From Palaemon carinicauda (taxonomy: Eukaryota; Arthropoda; Malacostraca; Decapoda; Palaemonidae): 64,000 nucleotides of DNA. How positions within the stretch are numbered: the first letter of the stretch is position 1; the number at the start of each line of letters is the position of its first letter. The stretch covers positions 56,439,611 to 56,503,610 of the forward strand of contig NC_090751.1 of NCBI RefSeq assembly GCF_036898095.1, read 5' to 3'. Shown here piece after piece: positions 46,790 through 57,546 of this stretch. Under the pieces are notes generated by a model. It saw only the letters and a list, made by a program, of their open reading frames with translations. It ran no database searches and was not told the origin of the DNA. The translations under genes were made by a program, and so were the position numbers.

Positions 46790-47060
46790 CTCCCCCTGCG
46801 TCTCCACCAGTGGGGGGATGCCTACAAAGTTGCTCAGACAGGTGGAAGCAACTCGGTGCCGATTCTTGGACAATCTCTGTGATTCGTCTAGGATATCGCG
46901 TCCTGTTCATAAGATCTCTACATCCCCTGACCAGGAATCCAGTGTCAATAGACACTCTTGCCATGGGATCGGCAAGGGGCCAGGCCCTTCGGGTAGAAGT
47001 CCAGACCCTGTTGCTCTCCAAGAGGTCCTCAACGGGTCCCCAAGCTTCTTCAGACGACTC

Positions 47061-47092
<32 letters not shown>

Positions 47093-49401
47093 ATGCTAAG
47101 CTACAACCCTATTTGGAAAAGCAGGATGCTATAAGCCCAGGGGGCCCAACAGGGAAAATAGCCCAGTGAGGAAAGGAAACAAGGAAAAATAGAATATTTT
47201 AAGAATAGTAATAACATTAAAATAAATATTTTTTATATAAACTATAAAAACTTTAATAAAACAAGAGGAAGAGAAACTAGATAGAACAGTGTACCCTCAA
47301 GCAAGAGATCTCTAATCCAAGACAGCGGAAGACCATGGTACAGAGGCAATGGCGCTACTCAAGACTTGAGAACAATGGTTATATTTTGGAGTGTCCTTCA
47401 TCTAGAAGAGCTGCTTACCATAGCTATAGAGTCTCTTCTACCCTTACCAAGAGGAATTTGGCCACTGAACAATTACATTGCAGTAGTTAACCCCTTGGGT
47501 GAGGAAGAATTGTTTGGTAATCTCAGTGTTGTCAGGTGTATGAGGACTGAGTAGAATCTGTAAAGAATAGGCCAGATTATTCGGTGTCTGTGTAGGCAAA
47601 AGGAAGGAACCGTAACCAGAGAGAAGGATCTAATGTAGTACTGTCTGGCCAGTCAAAGGACCCCTTAACTCTCTAGCGGTAGTATCTCTTTCTTGTAAGA
47701 AAGGCATCTGGAGGCTTGAGACTAGTCATCGACCTCTCAGCCCTGAACAAGTTTGTCAAACAAACTCCGTTCAGCATGGAGACGGCAGACACGGTCAGAC
47801 TAGCGGTAAGACTTCAAAACTTCATGGGTACACTGGACCTAAAAGACGCGTACTTCCAGATCCTAGTCCATCCGTCTTCACGGAAGTATTTAAGATTCAG
47901 CCTAGACAACAGAAAGTACCAGTTCGAGGTGCAGTACTTCGGTCTTTCGACAGCAGCTCAAGTTTTTACCAGAGTGTTCACCCTAGTGTCATCTTGGGCA
48001 CACAGGATTGGCATCCGTCTCCTCCGTTATCTGGACGACTGACTAATCCTAGCAGACTCGGTGTCAACCCTTCTTCAACACCGAGACAAACTTCTGAGAC
48101 TTTGCCAAGATCTGGGGATCATGGTAAATCTCCAGAAGTCATCCCTGGTTCCTACACAGAGACTGGTATACCTAGGCCTGATTATAGACACCAATCTCCA
48201 CAAAGCCTTCCCATCAGACGACAGGATAACAATGCTGAGTAAGGTCGCAAGACCTTTTCTCAGACGAGAAGAACTTCCAGCCCAAACGTGATTACATCTC
48301 CTTGGTCACCTTTCATCACTGGCCCGTCTAGTTCCCAATGGTGGCCTCAGGATGAGATCCCTCCAGTGGTGACAAGTCTTGGTGGAATCAGACTCGCAAT
48401 TCTCCGGACATCCAAATCCCCATGGTATCAGCGGAACTGACGGACCTACAGTGGTGGGTGGCAGACGAGAACCTATGAAAGGGAGTGAATCTTCTCGTCT
48501 TCCCCCTGGATTTGATGCTGTTCTCAGACGCTTCATAAAAAGGGTGGGGAGGCTCACGTGCTGCATCACACGACCTGAGGCCTCTGGTCAGAGTCAGAAG
48601 ATTTATTCCACATAAATCTCCTAGAGATGAAGGCCTTCTTTCTAGCCCTTCAACAGTTCCAACAGTTCCTGGCGGGCCACTTAGTGGTGGTCATGAGCGA
48701 CAACACCACAGTAGTGGCTTACATCAACAAACAAGGAGGTACTTTTTCGCAGCATTTATCCCATCTAGCAGTAGAGATACTGAGATGGGCCGAAATCCAC
48801 TCGATACCACTATTGGAACGCTTCATTCTGGGTAAAAGGAATGTGCTCGTCAACAACCTGAGCAGAGCATCTTAGATAGTGAGTACCGAGTGGTCTTTGG
48901 ATCATCTAGTAGCCAACAAAGTCCTGACTTTGTGGGGCTCCCCGACTGTGGACCTCTTCGCAACGGCCATGAACTTCAGGCTCCTGCTGTATTGTTCCCC
49001 AGCCCCAGACCCCAAGGCTCTCTGGTAAGATGCATTCCAACAACGGTGGGACAACATCGACGTTTACGCCTCTCCCCCATTCTGTCTGAGGCGGAGGGTA
49101 CTCAGCAAGGCCAGAACATCAGTTAATCTTTCAATGACCCTCATAGCTCCGCTATGGCATCATGCAGAATGTTTTCCGGACCTTCTGCAGCTCCTAACGG
49201 AGCCCCCAAGAGAACTCCCTCCACAACATTAATCTACTCAACAACCACATGCCAACATATTCCACAACAACCACATGCCAACATATTCCACAAAGCTGTA
49301 GCTTCGCTACGACTTCACGCCTGTAGACTATCCAGCATCTCCTCTCTGAGAGAGGATTTTCGCAATTTGAGAGAGGATTTTCGCAACAAATTGCAACTAT
49401 A
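46790..49401 (+). pseudogene. Reverse transcriptase-RNase H of A4, interrupted by an insertion
   Basis: The N-terminal RT block (46810-47059) is followed by a LINE-derived insertion (47060-47690) in the block that reads SRLFLV in other copies. RT resumes at about 47690 with IDLSALNKFVKQTPFSMET, motif A (GTLDLKDAYFQILVHPSS), FGLSTAAQVFTRVF and RYLDD followed by TGA in place of Trp. RNase H remains include AFFLALQQFQQFLAG, VVMSDNTTVVAYINKQGG and NVLVNNLSRAS, where the last Asp (ADS in other copies) has become Asn. More stops follow to the recombinase start. Confidence 0.8.
47060..47690 (-). mobile_element. Non-autonomous LINE derivative (5' UTR joined to 3' UTR)
   Basis: On the minus strand it starts with the LINE 5' UTR (47690 to about 47255, matching 29950-30415). 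It then jumps at aataaaacaagagg to the LINE 3' UTR (47255 to 47090, matching 54107-54330). The tail is a (TAA)n run, seen on the + strand as ttattatt at 47062-47090. No ORF remains between the two. It splits the A4 RT gene between gactc and tctttcttg. I infer a SINE-like deletion derivative moved by the full LINE. Confidence 0.75.
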
Positions 49402-50386
49402 ATGTCTGGATGCCTGCGAAAGTTATCAGCAGCAGTCTACCAGGCAAAGTTGAAAGTCTTCTGTGGTTGGTGTCGTGGAAGGGGGTATCTCTCCTCTCGA
49501 TGCCACTATTCCAGCAATAGCGGAGTTCCTCGTGTATTTGCGTGAAGAAATGCGCCTGTCAGTCTTGGCAGTAAAAGGCTATCGCTCAGCCTTAAGCCTC
49601 GCCTTTAGACTGAAAGGAATAGACATTTCTTCATCGCTAGAACTTTCCTTACTCATACGGAGTTAGGAACTTACCTGTCCTCAGTCGGAAGTGAGACCTC
49701 CCCCATGGAACGTGGTTCGAGTTCTCAGGTCTCTTAAGAGACCTCCCTATGAACCATTACGCCAGGCAACTGATCGTCACCTGACTTGGAAGACAGTGTT
49801 CCAGCTAGCTTTGGCTTTGGCCAAACGAGTCTGTGAGCTTCATGGTCTCTCATACGACATCGCCCATTCGAGGTGGTGGGGAGATGTAACGTTCAGCTTC
49901 GTCCCTGAGTTTATTGCTAAGACTCAGAACCCGGGAGTAGTGGATCCATGATTCAACTCCTGGAATTCTAGTCAACGTTCTTTAACAGATGACCCAGACC
50001 AGCCCTTACTATGCCCTGTGAGGAGTTTCAGGCTGTACCTCAAGAGAACAGCCGCAGCTTGTCCCCGTGTGCCTGCACTATTCGTCAGCACAGGAAGGAC
50101 GAAGAGGAGGGTCACCAAGAACACCATCTCAGCATGAATTCGCAAAGTCATAGACCACGCATTGAATCCAGACCCTCCTCCTTCACGTCGCCCCAGAGCT
50201 CATGATGTCAGGGGCGTAGCTACATCCCTGGCATTCAAGAGAAACTTCTCAGTGACGCAGGTTCTTCAAGCTTGGGTGTGGAACCGTCAGACCACATTCA
50301 CACCCCACTACCAGCACGATGTGACCCACAGGAGACTCGATACGTTCTCTATCGGTCCTGTGGTGGCTGCACAACAGCTGGTTTAA
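49402..50386 (+). pseudogene. Tyrosine recombinase of A4, disrupted
   Basis: Starts MSGCLRKLSAAVYQAK at 49402. An extra G near 49482-49486 shifts the frame. Stops lie at 49664-49666 (Tyr to TAG) and at the positions of DP-stop (49949-49951) and ISA-stop (50135-50137). The catalytic positions themselves survive: Arg in LAKRVCELHGL, HDVR in RAHDVRGVATSLAF, and the tyrosine in FTPHYQHD. End at 50384-50386. Confidence 0.85.
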
Positions 50387-50847
50387 AACCTCAAGCTCCT
50401 TATTGGACAAGTAGCAGAAGGTTGAGGGCATTGTTACCTGGTTTTAGTCTGCATGAATGAAAAGGTTTGACTGGCTCATATTCTTTTCTTCATCCTCCCC
50501 TCTCATAGTGAAAGCAGCATTCTGGGTTTCCTTCACAGCTGACCTCAAACCACTGCAGGTAAACCATGCTCCCTTGTGTACCTAGTATTAAGACTAATAC
50601 TTTTGCATCCCCATACCCTGGTGAGGTGGTATTGGGAAAGTCCTAGTTGCACAGTTTTTCCTTCTAAAGAACTCGGAATAACTTTACCTGGACAGTCACA
50701 CTTCTATATACCTCAACACACATCTTGTGTAGGCCGCAAACCTTGCGTAGCAAGGTTTTAGCGAGAAGCAGCTACTCCTTATTTTTGAGTACTGACATAC
50801 TCGGATAAGGAGCCCCTGGGTAAAGCCAAAAGCCAGATGGGGTGAGT

Positions 50848-50949
50848 CACCCTATTAAAGAGTGTGGTTTGTATTCCAGTTACGGAACAAATGACAAATT
50901 CGTAGATAATTTGTATTTTTCCTAACTATACAAACCTTAGCTATTTAAA
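50848..50949. repeat. ICR of A4
   Basis: gtattccagttacggaacaa joined to atgacaaattcgtagataat, then ttgtatttttcc; both element ends in complement. Confidence 0.85.
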
Positions 50950-50990
50950 CAAACTTGCCCGGCAGCCCTATCCCCTGTGAAGTCATACCT

Positions 50991-51196
50991 CCAAGCCAAT
51001 TGAGCTCAATCACAGTTGTGTGAGGGGGGGTGGTAGCAAGCTACCCTCCCCTACCCCCACTAACTAGGGGTATGGGTAGTTAACCCTAGCTAAATTTTAT
51101 TTGGTCGTCATTTCAGCTGCGCTGAAAGTAATACCCATATTAAATAGCTAAGGTTTGTATAGTTAGGGAAAATACAAATTATCTACAAATTTGTCC
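50991..51196 (-). repeat. Right ITR of A4
   Basis: Runs from ccaagccaattgagctc through gtagcaagctaccct and taactaggggta to gtatagttagggaaaataca and the end tttgtcctatt. Confidence 0.85.
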
Positions 51197-51198
51197 TA

Positions 51199-52056
51199 TT
51201 TATCCACTCGATAAGCAATTGTCTAGTTACCGAGGCTTTTTCATTAGCCCTCCACAACATGTCTAAATTTTCCCTTGTGACTTTATGGGTCTTGAAGGCT
51301 TGAGGAGTATTGAAGTGATACATTAGCAGGGGTTTCACCTTGAAATCCCCACTGGCATTTGCACAGAGTGCATGGGTAAGCCTATCCTTTATAGGCTTAT
51401 GCCCAGGTAGCCTCTTTTCTTCTGCCGTGATGTACGTTCGACGAGGCGTTTTTATTCCAAAAAATCTCAGTCTCGTCGCAATTGAAGACTTGCTGAGGAC
51501 TGTAGCCTTCCCGGACAGTCAGTTCGTCGAACATCTTAACAAAGGCTTTGGCTGCTTTTGTGGGTGAGCTTGCAGTCTCCCTATGACGCACCACCGAATG
51601 AATGGATGAGCGTCTCTTAAATTTTTCAAACCACCCCGGAGAAGCCTTGAACTCTGGGGGTTCCTTCTTCGATGTTCCTTCTCCTGCGTCGGCTTCGGCC
51701 TGAGCAAACATGAGATCACCGAAAATGGTGCTGGCTTTCTGACAGATTATTGCTTCGGTGATAGTGTCTCCAGCCATTTCTCTGTCCTTTATCCAGACAA
51801 GCAGCAGTCTCTCCATCTCGTCGTGAACGTGGCTCCACTTGCTGGAGAAAACAGTCACGCCCTTAGGTGTTGCTGCTTTGATAGCTTCCTTCTGCTTCAG
51901 GATCGTTCTTATCATAGACGGATTTCACTCATATTCCTTCGCGAGCACACTTAACTGCATGCCAACCTCCTATTTCTTGATTATTTCCATCTTCATCTCC
52001 AAGGAAAGCATCATCCTTTTCCTTCCCTTGACATCAGTGATTTTCTCGGGACCCAT
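51199..52056 (-). pseudogene. Tigger-type (CENP-B/pogo DDE) transposase, N-terminal half
   Basis: Starts MGPEKITDVKGRKRMM at 52056. An HTH (MEIIKK-stop-EVGMQLSVLAKEYE, then NPSMIRTILKQKEAIKAA) is followed by a second CENP-B type HTH (MERLLLVWIKDREMAG, SPGWFEKFKRRSSIHSV). The first catalytic Asp is in FNCDETEIFW. Two in-frame stops (near 51990 and 51928) and a frameshift near 51440 precede LPGHKPIKDRLTHALCA and TPQAFKTHKVTRENLDML. The sequence ends at LLIEWI against A4. The remaining DDE residues lie in the missing part. This is a fossil; the N-terminal layout matches Tigger elements and TIGD-type proteins. Confidence 0.85.
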
Positions 52057-52486
52057 GGCTAATGATGTAACGTAATATTGCACACACGATAACAGTACAT
52101 ACTGTGAAATTGTTATGAAAGCGAAATCACAAACTCTAAGTCAATGCATACAATACCAGTGCCGGAACTAAAAGACATAGAACGCTAATGCGTAGATGCG
52201 CGATGGGATACGGTACAGTAGATGCCGACCAATAGGAGAGCAGGATCTCAGGGTGGTAACTAGCATCCGAGTAGGGAGATAACCAATGGGAATGCAGGAG
52301 GATGGTAACGAATTTATGGGCTGGTGGCACGCGAATTTTAAAATCCGTCTCGGATGTGGCTACCGCTCCATACCGCCTTTCGATGTCCGAAACATTTTCG
52401 TGATCCGAGTCATAAAATTTTTCGCATCTCCTTTAGCAAAGTGCAAATTTCGTAAGCCGATTCTTTCGTATCTGGAGGTTTGACTG
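51199..52486 (-). mobile_element. Tigger/pogo DNA transposon, truncated by the A4 end
   Basis: The 5' end is at 52486. In reverse complement it begins cagtcaaacctccagatacg, flanked by TA at 52487-52488. A non-coding 5' region of about 430 bp precedes the transposase start at 52056. The transposase runs to 51199, where A4 sequence begins, so the C-terminal half and the 3' TIR are absent here. The missing half is not found left of A4. The 5' region has no other gene. Confidence 0.8.
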
Positions 52487-52488
52487 TA

Positions 52489-53294
52489 CGTGGGTAAATT
52501 ACCTGACTTGAACTAGGGAGAACCTGTGACTTTTGAAAGTGATATAGACATAAGCTGGTGAATACATAGTTTCTAGTTTTCTAACGTGGGCAGTTCTTAG
52601 GGTATTAGTGCAGTGTGCACTTTAGTGGAAGAAAACCGCACAGTTGAATATATATTCAGAGATTTTTTGACCAGACTCTCCACTCACTGTGTGGATCTTG
52701 AACTGTACTGTGGTGGAGTTTTCCATTAAGCTTGACAATTTCTTGTGCCGCCAGCTGGAAACTTTGAAAATGATTGTAGCATAATTTTAGGAAGTTACTA
52801 TACGGTATTTGATAGGCTATTTAGTCGTTCCCTCTGTGTGTAACACTGAGGATTGTAAGCTTTGTTTTTTATTACAATATTTTTGTCTTTCTGATGTAGA
52901 GGTGAGAAGGTAGAGTCCGGTCCGATATGCAACCTTGTGTAATAACCCCTTTGATCTTGATGCAAGCTAATTCAAATTATATTTGAATTTAGCCCAAATA
53001 GATACGCGGTTAGGTGTGCCTTTTTTATAGTTGTATATGGAACCCATACAAGTGTCCAACATGTGAATAGTTCTTGTTTTTTTTTTTCAGTTATACAAAT
53101 AATTTATTTTTTTCTTATTATTGTGAGGCTGAAGTGTAAAGGGATACTAGTTTTTCTTTACATTATAGATTATGAAAATTTTACAAATCTTTTATTGTCA
53201 ACCTAATTATTTGTCTCATTTTTTTCCTTATTAGATCTGTTTCTGATGTCTCTTTTATTATACTTTCTTTTCTCCCACACCGTGTCCTGTTACC
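52489..53294. other. Non-coding interval, nothing recognised
   Basis: AT-rich. It has no open frame of note and no repeat ends that I can identify. Some similarity to 24950-25035 (taagcttga after a cctt/ccat run) is too weak to use. Confidence 0.4.
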
Positions 53295-53319
53295 AGCCCA
53301 GAAATACTATATATATATA

Positions 53320-53388
<69 letters not shown>

Positions 53389-53684
53389 ATATATATGTGT
53401 GTATATATATGTGTATATATATATATGTGTGTGTGTATATATATATATGTATATATAAGTATATATATATGTATATATGTATATGTATATTTGTTTATAT
53501 ATATGTATAGATGTATATATGTATATATATGTATGTATATATATGTATATGTATATATATATGTATATGTATATATATAAATATTTATGTGTATAATGTA
53601 TATATATGTATATATATGTATATACTGTATATAGATATGTATATATATGTATATGTGTATATATACATATACACATACACACAC

Positions 53685-53724
<40 letters not shown>

Positions 53725-53830
53725 ATAAAGCTGGTCTATGTATATATATATATATTATATATATATAATATATATAATATATGTATATATATATATATAT
53801 AATATATATATATATGTATGAAGCTGGTCT
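53295..53830. repeat. Compound (TA)n/(TG)n microsatellite
   Basis: Long TA runs with tatgtatata, tgtgtgtgtg and acacacacac insertions. The block aagctggtctatgtatatat near 53729 and aagctggtctagtgtagaat near 53821 repeats the phrase aagctggtcta at both ends of a TA stretch. All open frames are Tyr/Ile repeats. Confidence 0.95.
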
Positions 53831-54086
53831 AGTGTAGAATACATAATTTATTTATGTACTTATTTATGTATTTCATATGTGTATTTAGGAGGATAGCCAG
53901 CCCATAAGGCGAGATCCTCTCATGTAGATATAAGTTTGGTATGTAAATTACCGAAGACTTTCGTCATTAATTTCATTGTATATTTCATTTAAGTTAGTAT
54001 ATGTAAATTTGCGTTATTTTTAAGAATTAACTTTGTATTTCACATATTTTGTTATGAAGTCTTATGTAACTGTTTAAGAGTGCTAT

Positions 54087-54745
54087 ATTATTATTATTAT
54101 TATTACTATCCAAGCTACAACCCTAATTGGAAAAGCAAGACGCTATAAGCCCAGGGGCTCCAATAGGGAAAAATAGCCCAGTGAGGAAAGGAAATAAGGA
54201 AATAAATAACTGAAGAGAACAAATTAACAATAAATCATTCTAAAAAAAGTAATGTCAAAAGAGATATATCATATATAAACTATTAACAACGTCAACAACA
54301 AAAATGTCATATATAAACTATAAAAAGACTCATGTCCGTCTGGTCAACAAAAAAGCATTTGCTCCAACTTTGAACTTTTGAAGTTCTACTGATTCAACAA
54401 CCCGATTAGGAAGATCATTCCACAACTTGGTAACAGCTGGAATAAAACTTCTAGAGTACTGCGTAGTATTGAGTCTTATGATGGAGAAGGCCTGGCTATT
54501 AGAATTAACTGCCTGCCTAGTATTACGAACAGGATAGAATTGTCCAGGGAGATCTGAATGTAAAGGATGGTCAGAGTTATGAAAAATCTTATGCAACATG
54601 CATAATGAACTAATTGATCGACGGTGCCAGAGATTAATATCTAGATCAGGAATAAGAAATTTAATAGACCGTAAGTTTCTGTCTAACAAATTAAGATGAG
54701 AATCAGCAGCTGAAGACCAGACAAGATATGAACAAGGGCTTATGT
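54087..54745 (-). mobile_element. 5'-truncated LINE 3' end
   Basis: On the minus strand this ends in a (TAA)n tail (ttattatt on the + strand at 54088-54104). The 3' UTR block ctacaaccctaattggaaaa, gctataagccca and atagcccagtgaggaaagga is shared with 47090-47180 and 8520-8600. The coding part runs from about 54745 to 54330. It lacks RT, as expected of a 5'-truncated insertion. Confidence 0.8.
54330..54745 (-). pseudogene. LINE ORF C-terminal fragment
   Basis: Reads SYLVWSSAADSHLNLLDRNL, then HRRSISSLCMLHKIFHNSDH, SRSFIPAVTKLWNDLPNRVV and a C-terminus LQKFKVGANAFLLTRRT. The FIPAVTKLWNDLP block is typical of the region after RT in many LINEs. An open frame starts at 54689; the conserved reading continues upstream to about 54745. 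No catalytic residues lie in this part. Confidence 0.75.
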
Positions 54746-55700
54746 AAATCTTTTTTATATTTTTATGAGGTATTGCATGCTGTTTGTGAGAAAATGCACA
54801 ATTCTTGTATTTGCAATGTCTTTTGGAAGGTTCTTGAAAACCCTAGAGTTAGATTTTATATATTTTTCAATGTTTGATAAAGGGGGTGGGCTGAGCTGCT
54901 GAGAGGGAGTTCCCGTGCTGCGAGGTTGATTCTCCTGTTCGATACGTGATAGTTAGAAACTCTGGCATCGCCAAGCCAGCCCCTAAGCCACGAAACTAAT
55001 CTATTAGAACATACGAGAAGTTACGAATTTCATATATAGGCGCCCCAGGACTGCATAGCAGCATAAGAGAAACAGCCGTCCTGTGAAAGAGCCAAAATTC
55101 CCTCTCTCTCTAATGCCTATAGTGTGTCCTCTCCAAATTGATTAAGTTTAAATTACAACATATATCGTGTGTAATGTGGTGAAACGTTATGAAATACGTT
55201 AAAGGAAATTTGAAATTTATTGTGTTGTGAGAGTTGGTATTGTGTAAATTTTTGTAATTGGCCCTGTGCAAGTATAGTACGTAAAGTTAGCAAGTTTATC
55301 AGTTACTTTATGTAATTTCTTTAAGAGTTTAAGCATTAGAGTGTAATTATTTCCTTTGTCATAGTCTAAGGTTTTATTCAGATTTAATTTAAAGTCAAGT
55401 GATTATATAATTTTCAGTGAGTAAAATTTTTTTTAGTAATCCGTGTTTATTTCAGTACTCACTCGTACTTCTGTTAAAGAATCGAAGTAAGAAGTTGTTT
55501 GAATAGATTGTATTAATGATTACCCAGTTTTGTTTTGAGTACTTGTGAGTCCTTTGGATATTCATTGTTTTTATATATTGCTGTCTGTGAGTTATATAAC
55601 TGTCTCAGAGCTGAGTATTAATATTTTCAAGTGTAACAGATTTAATATAAAAACAAACGGGTGAGTTTGGAACTCGAGGGTTGTGTAGCATGCCAGCCGC
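54746..55700. other. Non-coding interval, nothing recognised
   Basis: AT-rich with no supported gene. The phrase gtgtaacagatttaatataa and a G-rich stretch near 54885-54960 are unassigned. Confidence 0.35.
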
Positions 55701-56156
55701 ATGTCTCACCAGGTAAATCCTCGGACAGCTAGATTAGTGTCAGGTTCAGGTTTCCTTTATGGGCTCTCGTGGCATGGTTGGTTTCGACCTGGCCTTTCAT
55801 TAGAAGGGGCTAGCGTTCGATCCCAAGTATGAGGTAGAAATTTATTTCTATTTGAACACGATGTTGTGTTGATATTTATCCATATTGACTCATTAGGGGT
55901 AATTTGAAAGAATTACTACCAATTGTGTCACGTGGTGGCCCGGGGAAATCGGGTAAAACTCGCTGGTAAAGAGACTGATGTCTCACCAGGTAAATCCTCA
56001 GACAGCTAGATTAGTGTCAGGTTCAGGTTTCCTTTATGGGCTCTCGTGGCATGGTTGGTTTCGACCTGGCCTTTCATTAGAAGGGGCTAGCGTTCGATCC
56101 CAAGTATGAGGTAGAAATTTATTTCTATTTGAACACGATGTTGTGTTGATATTTAT

Positions 56157-56161
<5 letters not shown>
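55701..56161. repeat. Duplicated tRNA-like SINE segment
   Basis: Bases 55701-55884 recur at 55978-56161 with a single difference seen (tcggacag versus tcagacag), a period of 277 bp. Each unit holds a tRNA-like promoter: an A-box-like tggcatggttgg and a B-box-like gcgttcgatccc 30-40 bases apart. The head is gggctctcgtggcatggttg. The end atatttatccatat runs into (TA)n at the right copy. The 93-bp spacer (ttgactcattaggggtaatt to gtaaagagactg) may be the rest of the same element. Confidence 0.75.
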
Positions 56162-56205
<44 letters not shown>

Positions 56206-56228
56206 GTTTATATATATATATATACACA

Positions 56229-56277
<49 letters not shown>
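56162..56277. repeat. (TA)n with acacacagtttatata interruptions
   Basis: TA dinucleotide run with two tatacacacagtttatat insertions. Confidence 0.95.
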
Positions 56278-56281
<4 letters not shown>

Positions 56282-57466
56282 AACTGCCTCCTAACAGTTT
56301 GGGACCAAAAACATAACATAACATATATTGCCACCTTCAAACTTTAACTGCGAAATTCGAAAGCGTCCATGTAGTCGAAATTCTACATCTGTTTGATATG
56401 ACTACACAAAATATGCTTGATTATTGTATCGAACCCTCAAAATTTGCAATATGCAGCACTATTCATCCTTACTATGCACGCACTTGCGCTTCTCATCTTT
56501 CATACACTTTGCATTGGGTCTTACAAGAACACAGCCAACAAATTTCTAATGTTTAATTCACAACATAAATCAAGGAAGATAGAATATAATGTAATTGAAT
56601 TTACTTAGATTAACGTGATGACTTGATCATACCTGATTGTCGTTCAAAAGTGTTACCAGAATGTATTATTCTTCCTTTTATTTGCAATTAATCTTGCTCT
56701 AAGAGTGCTGCCCTCCAAATATCTGTCACATGGTTGTTCCTTGACCTCTGGCAACTTTTTGTCACTCATTCAGAAAATTTATTCTTTTTATATTTTAATT
56801 GCAACTGAAAATATTGTATGTCCCTTTAATATTTTCTTATAGGTTTGTGATAAGTACATCATAAAACATACTTCTAGAAGACTATTGTTTACTTGTATCA
56901 ATGTGTAGTCTGGTGTGCTATTATGGTTATTCTTTCTTTAATAAAATGATGGAGTTGCATACATTTTTAACTTATTTTTTCAAATATCCAAGGTTCATGA
57001 TTGAAATTTAGAAAATTCCGAGTGTTACTTGTGTGTACCAGACTATATTCTTATTTTTGTCAGACTTTGTTGTGAAAATATAAACTTTATATCTGTTGAT
57101 CGACTTCCGATAACCTCGGCCTCTTTCATGTATTCCGAGTGGCCTTACGGACCTAGGTTATGGTACTCTTCTTAATATGAAATATTTTTCACTATTTTAA
57201 CGTTCAACTATTTTGGTTAACTTTTTGACCTCCATTTTTATTTTCATTCATTTTTTTCTCAGGTCGTCATATCTTTTATTTAACCCAAAACATTTATCGT
57301 GCAGTATTCAAGTTTTAGTGAATAGTGAAAATAATTATTTATGTTATTTAGAAAGTTATTGTAGGTGATTTCCCAATGCAGCATTGTGTTTTCTCCAGGG
57401 AAATTGGGCCTACCTTGAATATGTGACATACATTGATTTAATGACTCTTCAATTGTAACTTGTTTT

Positions 57467-57467
<1 letters not shown>
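56278..57467. other. Non-coding interval, nothing recognised
   Basis: AT-rich; the only open frame (56417-56608) is short and has no recognisable domain. Confidence 0.35.

Positions 57468-57544
<77 letters not shown>
57468..57544. repeat. (TA)n microsatellite
   Basis: About 38 uninterrupted TA repeats. Confidence 0.95.

Positions 57545-57546
<2 letters not shown>

Larger units (their letters stand above)
43065..51196 (+). mobile_element. DIRS-like retrotransposon, family A, copy A4
   Basis: Begins ttgttccgtaactg at 43065 and ends aatttgtcctatt at about 51196. Excluding the 630-bp insertion it is about 7.5 kb. It is the most decayed copy, with many stops in every ORF and several small tandem duplications (a 27-bp one near 49227-49290, a 22-bp one near 49346-49386). 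The 3' UTR (50387-50847) still has ctgcaggtaaacc near 50556. The right flank is a Tigger transposase, the left flank spacer S2; the two do not match each other. Confidence 0.9.
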
